Positions 1-7,566 of a stretch of 10,674 bases of DNA are shown piece by piece. How positions within the stretch are numbered: position 1 is the stretch's first letter; each line of letters starts with the position of its first letter. The notes beneath the pieces were generated by a model. It was not told the DNA's origin and searched no databases. It saw nothing but the letters and a program-made list of their open reading frames with translations. The stretch is from the NCBI GenBank assembly GCA_023253615.1, contig JALRFZ010000234.1:1-10674 (forward strand). Direction: 5' to 3'. This DNA comes from Verrucomicrobiales bacterium (GTDB lineage Bacteria > Verrucomicrobiota > Verrucomicrobiia > Verrucomicrobiales > DEV007). Position numbers and translations under genes: made by a program.

Positions 1-91
1 GGCCACGGGGGAATTCGGAGCCATGATGAAGGTGGCCCTCGTGAACGACGGTCCCGTGACGATCCTGCTCGATTCGCGGACGAAGGAATGA
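1..91 (+). CDS. dtd: D-aminoacyl-tRNA deacylase, C-terminal end (partial)
   Basis: The window opens inside a gene whose codons begin at base 2 and end with TGA at 89-91; 29 residues are visible. They contain LVNDGPVTILL, which carries the NxGPxT motif of the DTD family (E. coli Dtd ends in a closely similar LVNDGPVT segment). In the family this loop helps form the active site that hydrolyses D-amino acids and glycine mischarged on tRNA, in the cytoplasm. A charged tail (DSRTKE) extends slightly past the usual end. The start and the SQxT motif lie outside the window. The family call rests on one short but very characteristic motif. Confidence 0.85.
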   Translation, partial: ATGEFGAMMKVALVNDGPVTILLDSRTKE

Positions 92-176
92 TCCCGCGCC
101 GCGGTGGAGCCGGGAAGGTTTTCTCGCAAATGCTTGCAGCAGGGGCGCGGAAACGGTATCTTGTCGGCCCTTCATC

Positions 177-989
177 ATGGAACGCGCCACCACGAAGCGA
201 CATGCCTTTTCCGGCCTCCTCCTCCTGTTCCTCTCGACGGGACTCCAGGCGCAATTCCACTCGAAAACGCCCACGGGCCAGACCGGCGTGAACCAGGCGG
301 CGGTGAACGCAGCCCAGTCTCAGGGCAGCGGCAGCATGGCGGCGGCTCCGGGTGCGGCCACCCCCGGCCTCGGTGGCGGTCTCGGCGGTGGCGACATGAT
401 CCTGCCCGACGGGACGAAACAGGCGCTCAGCCAATACAACGTGAAGCTGGGCCAGATGAATGGCAAACCGGTCGATATCTGGGGCCGGGCGATCCATCAC
501 AGCGACGGTTCCTTCACCGAATCGAAGCAGGACATGCTGACGAACACCCTCGAGCAGATCACGAAAAGCAAAAACGGAGTGAAACTCCAGCGCCGTATGG
601 TGACGCTCGATGAACTCGGCCGTCCCGGTGAAGTGCTGATCTACGACGGGCGCGATCAATTCAAATACCGCGGGGTGCAGATCTACGACACCTTCGGGCG
701 TTTTTCCGAGGAACAGCTCTACGATGCGAAGGGTACCCTGATCCGCCGCAAGGTGCAGGAGTATGATCCCCGCGGCGAAAAGATGCCGCTCCGCTCGTGG
801 GACTACGTGGCCAACGTGCCCGAAGATCTGAAGCTCGTCATCACCCGTGAAAGCGAGGCGAACACGGGTAACGGTGGGCCCTCCCCGAGAGGCGGCTCCG
901 GAGCGGCGGCCAACGGCGGCTCTCCGGCGGCGGCGGGCCAGGAAAAGAAGGGCGGCTGGCGCCTCTTCGGCGGGAAGAAAAACAATTGA
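177..989 (+). CDS. Exported protein with YD-rich repeat core, function unknown
   Basis: This is a 270-residue protein that I do not recognise as a named family. The N-terminus looks like a Sec signal peptide: basic MERATTKR, then a leucine-rich core, with probable cleavage after LQA near residue 25. Residues about 44-73 are Gly/Ala-rich low complexity (GLGGGLGGG). The core, about residues 140-200, has a repeating pattern of Tyr-Asp and Gly-Arg turns (IYDGRDQ, IYDTFGRF, LYDAKGT, EYDPRGE), resembling the short beta-hairpin units of RHS/YD-type proteins, though much shorter. The C-terminal 40 residues are Gly/Ser/Ala-rich and end in the basic GGWRLFGGKKNN. ATG 177 is chosen because it places the signal peptide at the N-terminus; no clear ribosome binding site precedes it. 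The next gene starts 22 bases downstream on the same strand, so the two are probably co-transcribed. It is likely periplasmic or surface located. Confidence 0.8.
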   Translation: MERATTKRHAFSGLLLLFLSTGLQAQFHSKTPTGQTGVNQAAVNAAQSQGSGSMAAAPGAATPGLGGGLGGGDMILPDGTKQALSQYNVKLGQMNGKPVDIWGRAIHHSDGSFTESKQDMLTNTLEQITKSKNGVKLQRRMVTLDELGRPGEVLIYDGRDQFKYRGVQIYDTFGRFSEEQLYDAKGTLIRRKVQEYDPRGEKMPLRSWDYVANVPEDLKLVITRESEANTGNGGPSPRGGSGAAANGGSPAAAGQEKKGGWRLFGGKKNN

Positions 990-1011
990 TCCAACCTCCG
1001 CGCCCCGGAAC

Positions 1012-1356
1012 GTGAAAGCCTCCTCTCCGGTCCAATCGCTGCTGTTTCTCGTATTTGTCGGGATCGCCGTCGCCGGGTGGTTCTACGGACTGCACTGGAA
1101 GCGGGTCGCCTCGGGCGACCTCTTCAGTTCCGATGAAAAGCTGATGATCCGCCTGCAGGATCAGATCTCGGCCTTGACGAAGGAAAACGAGTCCCTGCAC
1201 GCCCGGATCCGCGAGCTCGGCGGTGCCGAACCGACGGAAGCGAAACCCGATCCCACGGACGGTGCCACGTCGGTCGCCCCGATCAAGCCCATCGTGCTCC
1301 CTTCGTCGGGAGGCCCCTCCCTGCCGGCACCGCCGCAGAAAATCGAGACCCATTGA
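1012..1356 (+). CDS. Small membrane-anchored coiled-coil protein, unknown function
   Basis: The frame opens well upstream inside the previous gene, but the most sensible start is GTG 1012 (VKASSPVQSL), just before a hydrophobic segment. This gives 114 residues. Residues about 8-27 (ending VAGWFYGLHW) form one transmembrane helix. Residues about 40-69 (RLQDQISALTKENESLHAR) are a clear coiled coil of the kind seen in FtsB/FtsL-like or other bitopic scaffold proteins. The rest is a Pro/Ala-rich, probably disordered tail. No catalytic motif is visible. The layout (short N-terminus, one TM, coiled coil, Pro-rich tail) suggests an inner-membrane protein with its coil and tail in the periplasm. It lies 22 bases behind the exported YD-rich protein gene, so the two may work together. 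The start is inferred; an earlier start would overlap the upstream gene and bury the TM helix. Confidence 0.65.
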   Translation: MKASSPVQSLLFLVFVGIAVAGWFYGLHWKRVASGDLFSSDEKLMIRLQDQISALTKENESLHARIRELGGAEPTEAKPDPTDGATSVAPIKPIVLPSSGGPSLPAPPQKIETH

Positions 1357-1397
1357 TCCGTCGCTGGCGTGCGCTCGCGGTGGCGGCGGCGGAGAGA

Positions 1398-2072
1398 TCA
1401 GAATTTCGTCTCCGTGTAGCCGTCGAGCGAGGGCTGGAAAAGGTCACGCCCCATCCGCACATTCGTCTGCACGCGGCTGAAAACGGTATCGACGGACGAG
1501 CCGTCCTGCAGTTCGATCTCAATGCCGAGGAGGCGATGGTGCGAGCCATCAACGACGAAGGTGAAGGTCTCGACGCCGCGTCCGCTCTCGCCGAGAGGTC
1601 GGGTGACGATGCGTTTCGTGTTCGATTCGGGACGGATCTCAAGAACGCGGTAGCGACGCTGGAATTCGGGGAGCGTGCGCGGGAATCCGTTCGCCAGCGC
1701 CGCCATGCCCGGCGCGCCACCGGATCCGGAGGGGCGGATCTCGTATCGCTTCATCGGCGTGCGCAGGATGAGGATGTTTTCCCCGAGACTCACGACGATG
1801 GTCTGGGCCGGATCTCCCGTCTGCCAGCGGAAACGGTGCGTGCCATAGTCGAGCCAAAGCGTACCCTGCTGCCGCACCGGGATCTTCACCGCCCGCATTT
1901 TCCGGGTCTGCGTGAATTCAATCTGGAGCGATCCAACGCCCGAATTCGTCGCCAGCCATTGCTCGACCACCCGCATATCGGGGGTGCTCGACTGGGCGAC
2001 GGCAGCCATCGGTGCGGTGTTTCCGCAGAGAATCAAAAGAGCAGGCAGGAACAGGCGGCGGGAAAAAAGCAT
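1398..2072 (-). CDS. LolA-family outer-membrane lipoprotein carrier-like protein
   Basis: The product is 224 residues with a Sec signal peptide: MLFSRRLFLPALLILCG, with likely cleavage near MAAVAQ at about residue 27. The mature part fits the LolA/LolB-like fold: an N-terminal helix (VVEQWLATNSGVGSLQIEF), then FTQTRKMRAVKIPVRQQGTL, a typical LolA-family stretch in which an F-Q-T strand leads to a G-x-L strand, then the strand-rich WLDYGTHRFRW and a C-terminal region of alternating strands. LolA proteins shuttle acyl-chain cargo, classically lipoproteins, across the periplasm in a hydrophobic cavity. Its neighbour is an MMPL exporter on the same strand with a 102-base gap. That pairing is typical of aryl-polyene and other lipid export loci, so the cargo may be a lipid rather than lipoproteins. 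It has its own promoter-like sequence. I withhold the symbol lolA because this may be a specialised paralogue. Confidence 0.85.
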   Translation of the reverse strand: MLFSRRLFLPALLILCGNTAPMAAVAQSSTPDMRVVEQWLATNSGVGSLQIEFTQTRKMRAVKIPVRQQGTLWLDYGTHRFRWQTGDPAQTIVVSLGENILILRTPMKRYEIRPSGSGGAPGMAALANGFPRTLPEFQRRYRVLEIRPESNTKRIVTRPLGESGRGVETFTFVVDGSHHRLLGIEIELQDGSSVDTVFSRVQTNVRMGRDLFQPSLDGYTETKF

Positions 2073-2084
2073 AACAATGATTAA

Positions 2085-2115
2085 TTTATATAAAATATCG
2101 GGAAATGTCAGACAA
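2085..2115 (-). promoter_or_regulatory. Promoter-like sequence for the lolA-like gene
   Basis: The gap upstream of the lolA-like gene is strikingly AT-rich in an otherwise GC-rich window. Reading the minus strand, TTGTCT (2115-2110) and TATATA (2092-2087) are 17 bases apart, each matching 4 of 6 sigma-70 consensus bases. An overlapping alternative pairs CTGACA (2111-2106; 5 of 6) with TATAAA (2090-2085; 5 of 6), but at a short spacing of 15. Either would start transcription only a few bases before ATG 2072, giving a very short or nearly leaderless transcript. It suggests that the lolA-like gene can be transcribed independently of the exporter gene. Confidence 0.4.
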
Positions 2116-2131
2116 AATCTCGCGGTTTTTG

Positions 2132-2160
2132 AAAAATTCCCCGTGGGACGGCTCGACCGT
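2132..2160 (-). terminator. Small hairpins with T-run between exporter and lolA-like genes
   Basis: On the minus strand, just after the exporter stop codon, the arms ACGG, CCGT and ACGG alternate (2160-2157, 2151-2148, 2144-2141), so two mutually exclusive 4-bp stems can form. An overlapping TCCC-ACG-GGGA hairpin (2148-2138) is followed one base later by TTTTT (2136-2132). The stems are short, so this is at best a weak intrinsic terminator or attenuator-like element between the two genes. Confidence 0.2.
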
Positions 2161-2174
2161 TTAAAATTTCCCGT

Positions 2175-4571
2175 TCAGCCAAGCCGGTGGAGACGCCGAT
2201 ACCAATGGGGCAGGAGCCACACGGCCGTGACCATGTTGGCGAGGATGCCGACCGCACAGACCAGCCCGAGGCTGGCGAGCCCGTGGGCGGACGCCGTCGC
2301 GAGCGAGCCGAATCCGATCGCCGAGGATCCGCCGCAGAAGAGCAGCGCCCTCCCGATCCCGGCCCGGGCCGCGGCGACGTCGCCTCCGTTGCGGCGCAAG
2401 GTCAGCAGCATGTGGATCCCGTAGTCGATCCCTGTGCCGAAAATGAGGGGCAGACCGCAGACGTTGAAGGAATTCCAGCTCAGCGGAGTCCAAGTGGTGG
2501 CGAGGATGAGGATCGCCGAGGAAAAGAGCAGCGAAAAGAGGCTGAGCACCACCTCGCGCCACGCCCGGAAGACGGCCGCGAGCATGACGATGAGGATCCC
2601 CAGCATCGGCAGAAAGACGCGCACGAGATCGACCTTGATCCGTTCATTGAGCGCCGTACCGAGAGATCCGAGGCTGGCGACGACGGTATTCTCATCACAG
2701 ATCGCCGCGACCCAGGCGCGGTCGCGGGGTTCGGCAGGTTTCACCGTGGCGAGTGCCGCATACGTCCCGTCGCGCAGGGCGAAAAGGCGGTCGACCGACC
2801 AAGCGGCGAGTTTGCCCTCGGGTTTGGCATACTCGTTTTCACCCAGTTGGGCGAGGTAATGCTCCCAGGCGGTGAAGACGGTCGTGGTCAGCGCGGTGCC
2901 CTCATCGGAGAACCCCGCCTCGCCGATCTCGCGCAGGAGCCGGTCGCGTTCACCCATCCAGGCGCGGACCGTGGCCGCGTTGGCCTGCTGGCGACCCGGA
3001 TCAGGAATGAAGATCTCCGGGAGGATCGCGTCTTCGAGCAGACCGGCGGTTTTCGCCTCGTGGATGCGTTTCGTCGCCGTCTCGAGATGCTGGTGGAGGT
3101 CCGGCAGGTTTGACGCCGTGATCACCGTGGGCACGACCCGCTCGCGTCCGCTCAGCTCATGCTGCAAGGCCTGCCAAGCGACCATCGAGGGGCTTTCGCG
3201 GATGCGGAAGGGGTGGAAATTCGCCTCGAGCGCCGGCATTTCCTTCGTGAAGATCGAAACCAGCGTCACCGCGGGGAGGATCAGCGCCGCGAGCCCCGCC
3301 GCTCTGGCACCCCAGGGACGGATCACGGCTGGGGGAGAATACGGTTTGTTCTTCGTATCGCGCACGAATTCCACCGCGACCGGACCGAAGCCATAAATCA
3401 TCACCACCGCACCCACCGCGACGCCGATCGCGACGAGATTGCCCATTTCCGAGAGGCCCGGCAGGGAGCTGAGATTGAGCGAGAGAAACACCGCCGCCGT
3501 CGTCGCCGCCGCCCAGAGGATGCCAGGACCCACGGCGCGGCGCAGTCCCTTCGCATCCTCTCCGCCGTCATAGGCTTCGCGATAGAGGACGATGCCATAA
3601 TCGACCGCGAGGCCCATGAGAATGGCGGCGAATCCCGCGCTCATCACGCTGAGGTCACCGAAGAGAAAACCTCCGATCGTGAGCGTGATCGAGAGGATCA
3701 AGAGCATACCCGAAATGAGCCACGCGAGCGGTTTCGTCTGCCGGTGCATCCACCAGAAAAGCAGCGAAATGAGCACCATCGTGGAAAAGACCGAGACGGT
3801 CATATCGAACTCCATGCGCGCCCCCACCTCGGCCATGAAAGCGGGCGTGCCGGTGAGACCGATCGTGATGGTGTCGCGCCCCTCGTGTTCGCCCTCCCAT
3901 TCCGATTCCCAGGCGGCGACGACGGTCTTGACCTTGTCGAGCCACTTCGCCGCGTCGCGGTAGTCGGAAAAATCGACCCCCATGCCTTCGACATACATGA
4001 CCTGGAAGGTGCCGTCGCCCGAGCTCATGGGGTCCGGCGTGGATACGTCTGGGCCGCTACCCTCCCCGAGCAGTCCGCCGAGCTTCGAGATCCCGAGCGG
4101 ATCGTAGCTTTTCACGACGACGTCCTGATCGAAGAAGCCGCTCTGCACCGCCTCCATCGCCGCGGTGATTTCCTCCTGGGAACGCCCCGCGGCGAGGCGC
4201 TCGCCCAAGGCCGGGAGTTTGCCCTCGGGCGCGTTCAGCCAGAGCCAGGCGAGGAGACCACCACCCTCGGTCACGAGTTCGGTGAGGGTCAGCTCGCGAA
4301 AGGTCGCCGAGACGAGCTCGGGCTCGACCACGAGACGTTTCGCCAGGGAATTCATCGCCTCCTCCGCCTCGAAGGCCTCCTCCGCCTTCACTGTCACGAT
4401 GAGCTGTCCGTCGCGGCTGAAGTAGCGGTTGAGCCGGTCCATGCCCTGCACCTCGGGCAAGTCCTGCGGCAGCATCTCGTAGAGCACCGCGTTGAAATGG
4501 ACCCGCAGGATGCAGAACGCCGCGATCGCCCCGAAGAAGGTGATGACGAGAATGGGCGGAATACGGGTCAT
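2175..4571 (-). CDS. MMPL/RND-superfamily exporter (12 TM, lipid exporter-like)
   Basis: The product is 798 residues in two similar halves, as in the MMPL / predicted-exporter group. TM1 lies at about residues 6-24. A large periplasmic loop follows to about 255, then five TMs (about 257-403). TM7 is at about 425-441, followed by a second loop to about 650 and five more TMs (about 652-788). The proton-relay Asp-Tyr pairs known from MmpL3-type transporters are present in both halves: GLAVDYGI (D324, Y325) and GTGIDYGIH (D716, Y717). Such proteins move lipids or lipid-linked products out of the inner membrane using the proton gradient. ATG 4571 is chosen because it puts TM1 at the N-terminus. 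The frame stays open upstream to about 4937, but that extension is antisense to the lectin gene and unlike a membrane protein. Downstream is the lolA-like gene, a plausible periplasmic acceptor. The substrate is unknown; hopanoid, aryl-polyene or other acyl lipids are possible. Confidence 0.9.
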   Translation of the reverse strand: MTRIPPILVITFFGAIAAFCILRVHFNAVLYEMLPQDLPEVQGMDRLNRYFSRDGQLIVTVKAEEAFEAEEAMNSLAKRLVVEPELVSATFRELTLTELVTEGGGLLAWLWLNAPEGKLPALGERLAAGRSQEEITAAMEAVQSGFFDQDVVVKSYDPLGISKLGGLLGEGSGPDVSTPDPMSSGDGTFQVMYVEGMGVDFSDYRDAAKWLDKVKTVVAAWESEWEGEHEGRDTITIGLTGTPAFMAEVGARMEFDMTVSVFSTMVLISLLFWWMHRQTKPLAWLISGMLLILSITLTIGGFLFGDLSVMSAGFAAILMGLAVDYGIVLYREAYDGGEDAKGLRRAVGPGILWAAATTAAVFLSLNLSSLPGLSEMGNLVAIGVAVGAVVMIYGFGPVAVEFVRDTKNKPYSPPAVIRPWGARAAGLAALILPAVTLVSIFTKEMPALEANFHPFRIRESPSMVAWQALQHELSGRERVVPTVITASNLPDLHQHLETATKRIHEAKTAGLLEDAILPEIFIPDPGRQQANAATVRAWMGERDRLLREIGEAGFSDEGTALTTTVFTAWEHYLAQLGENEYAKPEGKLAAWSVDRLFALRDGTYAALATVKPAEPRDRAWVAAICDENTVVASLGSLGTALNERIKVDLVRVFLPMLGILIVMLAAVFRAWREVVLSLFSLLFSSAILILATTWTPLSWNSFNVCGLPLIFGTGIDYGIHMLLTLRRNGGDVAAARAGIGRALLFCGGSSAIGFGSLATASAHGLASLGLVCAVGILANMVTAVWLLPHWYRRLHRLG

Positions 4572-4671
4572 GGGGCTGGGCGGCTTAGTAAAAGTCGGGA
4601 ATGCGGCGGGGGAAAGGGAAAAGAGCCGCGCGGAGTCGTTTGGCCGGATCCTTGCTCTCCATCCCTTCGAA

Positions 4672-4998
4672 ATGAATCCCGAATACCTCCCCTGGAAAAT
4701 GCTCGCCGCCGAAGTCACCGTCGGCACCGGCAGCGAAGACTGGTCCCTCGATGCCGTGTCGGAGGAGGACTCGCCGGACCGGACCTTTGACGTGGAGGTC
4801 ACCTTCTCCACCCCCTTCGCGGCTCCGCCCGTGGTGCATCTCGGCCTCACCGGATTCGATCTCGAGCAATGGAGCAGCTCGCGCCTGAATCTTTCCGTCG
4901 TGGGCGTGACCGAATCCGGTTTCACCGCCCGCCTCACGACGTGGCGTTCCAGCCGGGTCTACCGCGCGAGCTTTCAATGGTTGGCGGTAGGGGCGTGA
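4672..4998 (+). CDS. H-type lectin domain protein (HPA-like)
   Basis: This 108-residue protein is almost entirely one H-type lectin domain, the fold of Helix pomatia agglutinin and the discoidin C-terminal domain. The telling features, in order, are: a GSEDWSLDA start; DRTFDVEVTFSTPFAAPPVV (about residues 36-55), the F-x-x-P-F..PP-V core; GFDLEQWSSSRLNL (61-74), with an Arg at the place of a sugar-binding Arg in the snail lectin; TESGFTARLTTW (80-91); and the closing VYRASFQWLAVG. In the snail lectin a His follows the second Trp; here it is Arg (TWRSSR), so galactosamine specificity should not be assumed. There is no signal peptide or TM, so as encoded it is cytoplasmic or released without Sec. 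ATG 4672 directly precedes the domain. The gene is divergent from the exporter (100-bp gap) and convergent with mutS (6-bp gap). Family members form hexamers. Confidence 0.85.
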   Translation: MNPEYLPWKMLAAEVTVGTGSEDWSLDAVSEEDSPDRTFDVEVTFSTPFAAPPVVHLGLTGFDLEQWSSSRLNLSVVGVTESGFTARLTTWRSSRVYRASFQWLAVGA

Positions 4999-5004
4999 TC
5001 TTCC

Positions 5005-7566
5005 CTAACCAAACAACAACATCTGCGTCTCTCCCGGCCCCTCTTCGCCGACCTTGTCATCCGGGCGGCCTTGGCGGGGGACGCGCTTTTTCGGAGCGGC
5101 CTCAAAGGCGGTGCTTGCTTCCGGGAGTGACGGAGCGTGGAAATCCGTCTCGTTCACGCCCGCGCTTTGCCCCTCCAGTCCGGCGAGGATCTCCTTGGCC
5201 CGGGCGATGATGGAATCGGGCAGTCCGGCGAGACGCGCGACCTGGATGCCGTAGCTCTTGTCGGCGGCACCGGGGACGATCTGGCGGAGGAAGATGATCT
5301 GTTCGTTCCACTCACGCACCGCGACGTTGTAATTGTTGAGGGCGGGCCGCGAGGCGGCGAGCTGGGTCAGCTCGTGATAATGGGTCGCGAAAAGGGTGCG
5401 GCAGCGGACCTTGTCGTGGAGGTGCTCGACGACACTCCAAGCGATCGAAAGGCCGTCGTACGTCGCGGTGCCTCGTCCGATCTCGTCGAGGATGACGAGG
5501 CTCTGCTCGGTCGCGTGATTGGCGATGAGGGCGGTCTCGGTCATCTCGACCATGAAGGTGGATTGCCCCTTGGCGATGTCGTCGCTCGCACCGACCCGCG
5601 TGAAGATGCGGTCGACGAGCCCGATCTCGGCGCTCTCGGCGGGAACGAAGCTGCCGATCTGCGCCATCAGGGTGATGAGCGCGACCTGCCGGATGTAGGT
5701 CGATTTCCCCGCCATGTTCGGACCGGTGATCAGCATGAAGCGGTTCGTCTCCGCATTCAGATCGGCGTCGTTGGGCACGAATTTTTCCTCGCCGATGTTC
5801 TGATCGAGCACGGGGTGGCGACCGTTCCTGATGACGAGATTCCGCGTTTCGTTGAGAAAGGGGCGGCAATAACCGAAGAGCCGCGCGGTCTCGGCGAAGG
5901 CGGCGAGCACGTCGATCTCAGCGAGGGCGGCGGCGGTTTCCTGGATCGCGGCGAGGTGTTCGAGCACGGTCTCACGCAGGCTGAGGAACTCCTGATACTC
6001 GAGGACGCGCAGCCGCTCATCGGCGCCGAGGATCTTGTTTTCGACCTCCTTCAACTCGGGCGTGATGAAACGCTCCGCGTTGCTCATGGTCTGTTTGCGC
6101 GTGTATTCGGGCGGCGCTTTCTCGAGATGGGTGTTGGTGATCTCGATGAAGTAGCCGAAGACCGCGTTGTATTTGATCTTCAGCGAGGAGATCCCGGTGC
6201 GGGCCTGCTCGCGGGCCTGGAGATCGGCGACCCATTGTTTGCCCTCGGTCGCGGCGCGGCGCAGTTCATCGATCGTGCCGCTGTAACCGTCGGCGAAAAG
6301 CCCACCCTCTTTCAAAGCGGCGGGCGGCTCGGAGACGATGGCGCGGCCGAGGAGTTCGCAAAGCTCGCCGAACTCACCAAGCCGGCGTTCGAGGTCGAGC
6401 CCGAGCGCTCCACCACCGAGCGCGGCGAGATGATCGCGCACATCGGGGACGCGGCGGAGAGACATCTCGAGAGCTTTGAGATCGCGGGCGTTGCCCGAGC
6501 CCTGGCTGAGGCGGCTGAGGGTGCGCTCGATGTCGCGGACTTCGGCGAAATCCCCGCGAAGGGTGTTGAGGAGGTAGGGCTCGCGGATGAGCGATTCCAC
6601 GAAATCCTGACGAGCCACGAGGGTGTCGAGATCGCGCAGGGGATGGAGCAGCCAATGCCGCAGCTTCCGCGCGCCCATGGGCGTGCGGGTGCGGTCGAGC
6701 GCGCCGAGGAGCGAGGCTTTCGTGCCGCCCGAGCGGCTCGTGACGAGATCGAGATTCGCCTGACTGGCCGCGTCGATGAGGAGATGCGACTCGGTGCGGT
6801 AAGCCTGGAGGGTGCGGAGGTGGCTGACACTGCGGCGCAACTGGGTCTCGATGTAGTGGACGACGGCACCCGCCGCGCCGACGGCAGGGAGCAGGCCGCC
6901 GCAGCCGTAGCCGTCGAGCGACTGCACCTTGAAGTGTTTCTTCAGGGTGTATTCGGCCTGTTCGTGCAGGAAGGGATAGGCATCGTAGGAGAGCGCCGCG
7001 GGGAGCAGATCGAAATCGGCCGCCTGTTCCTCGGAGAAGAGCAGCTCGCTCGGGCGGATGCGGGCGAGCTCGTCCTCGAGCGCGCTGCGGTCGGTGAACT
7101 CGGTGAGCCGGAACTCGCCGGTGCTGTGCTCGGCGAAGGCGAGGCCGTATCTGCCTTTCGCACGGTAGACGGCGGCGAGGTAGTTCGGCCGCGTCGCATC
7201 GAGCAGGTTGAGATCGTCGATCGTGCCCGCGCTGATGATCTGGCTGATCTCGCGCTCGACGATCTTGCCGGGTTGCGGTTCGGTCGTCTGCTCGGCGAGA
7301 GCGACGCGTTTGCCGGCGCGGATCAGTTTGGCGAGATAGGCCTCCGCGGCGTGATGCGGCACCCCGCACATGGGCATGCCGTTGCGTTTCGTGAGGGCGA
7401 CATTGAGGATGGGCGAGGCGATCTTCGCATCCTCGAAGAACATCTCGTAGAAATCGCCGAGGCGGAAAAGGAGGAGGACATCGTCCGGCAATTGACGACG
7501 CATCGACTGGTACTGGCGCATCATCGGCGTCAGTTTGCCCTCGTCGTTGCTCTCGCTTCCTGCCAT
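5005..7566 (-). CDS. mutS: DNA mismatch repair ATPase MutS
   Basis: The 853-residue protein has the usual length and all MutS domains. The N-terminal mismatch-binding domain contains GDFYEMFF, with the Phe-x-Glu mismatch reader at about F39/E41. Connector, lever and clamp domains span roughly 120-560. The ATPase has Walker A GPNMAGKST (615-623), the signature DDIAKGQSTF (662-671), Walker B LVILDEIGRG (690-699) and FATHYHEL. The protein ends in QMLLFG, a canonical beta-clamp binding motif at the extreme C-terminus. It recognises mismatches and small loops in new DNA and recruits MutL. ATG 7566 (MAGSES) is preferred; a TTG 21 bases further upstream would add seven residues, and neither start has a strong ribosome binding site. 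No mutL lies in the window. Long open frames on the opposite strand are codon-bias shadows. Confidence 0.97.
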   Translation of the reverse strand: MAGSESNDEGKLTPMMRQYQSMRRQLPDDVLLLFRLGDFYEMFFEDAKIASPILNVALTKRNGMPMCGVPHHAAEAYLAKLIRAGKRVALAEQTTEPQPGKIVEREISQIISAGTIDDLNLLDATRPNYLAAVYRAKGRYGLAFAEHSTGEFRLTEFTDRSALEDELARIRPSELLFSEEQAADFDLLPAALSYDAYPFLHEQAEYTLKKHFKVQSLDGYGCGGLLPAVGAAGAVVHYIETQLRRSVSHLRTLQAYRTESHLLIDAASQANLDLVTSRSGGTKASLLGALDRTRTPMGARKLRHWLLHPLRDLDTLVARQDFVESLIREPYLLNTLRGDFAEVRDIERTLSRLSQGSGNARDLKALEMSLRRVPDVRDHLAALGGGALGLDLERRLGEFGELCELLGRAIVSEPPAALKEGGLFADGYSGTIDELRRAATEGKQWVADLQAREQARTGISSLKIKYNAVFGYFIEITNTHLEKAPPEYTRKQTMSNAERFITPELKEVENKILGADERLRVLEYQEFLSLRETVLEHLAAIQETAAALAEIDVLAAFAETARLFGYCRPFLNETRNLVIRNGRHPVLDQNIGEEKFVPNDADLNAETNRFMLITGPNMAGKSTYIRQVALITLMAQIGSFVPAESAEIGLVDRIFTRVGASDDIAKGQSTFMVEMTETALIANHATEQSLVILDEIGRGTATYDGLSIAWSVVEHLHDKVRCRTLFATHYHELTQLAASRPALNNYNVAVREWNEQIIFLRQIVPGAADKSYGIQVARLAGLPDSIIARAKEILAGLEGQSAGVNETDFHAPSLPEASTAFEAAPKKRVPRQGRPDDKVGEEGPGETQMLLFG

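Noticed and set aside
134..162. TTGCAG - 17 bases - TATCTT as a promoter for the exported YD-rich protein
   Set aside because: Only 3 of 6 and 4 of 6 consensus matches, and such pairs are common by chance; not strong enough to annotate.
1357..1397. Terminator between the convergent coiled-coil and lolA-like genes
   Set aside because: The 41 bases are GGC-repeat-like and GC-rich, with no clean hairpin followed by a T-run on either strand.
3159..4790. 543-codon plus-strand open frame antisense to the exporter
   Set aside because: Low-complexity Arg/His/Glu-rich translation that mirrors the exporter; no motif, and the exporter strand has clear membrane and Asp-Tyr signatures.
4572..4937. N-terminal extension of the exporter frame upstream of ATG 4571
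   Set aside because: The added residues are polar, unlike the family, and overlap the lectin gene on the other strand; TM1 follows ATG 4571 directly.
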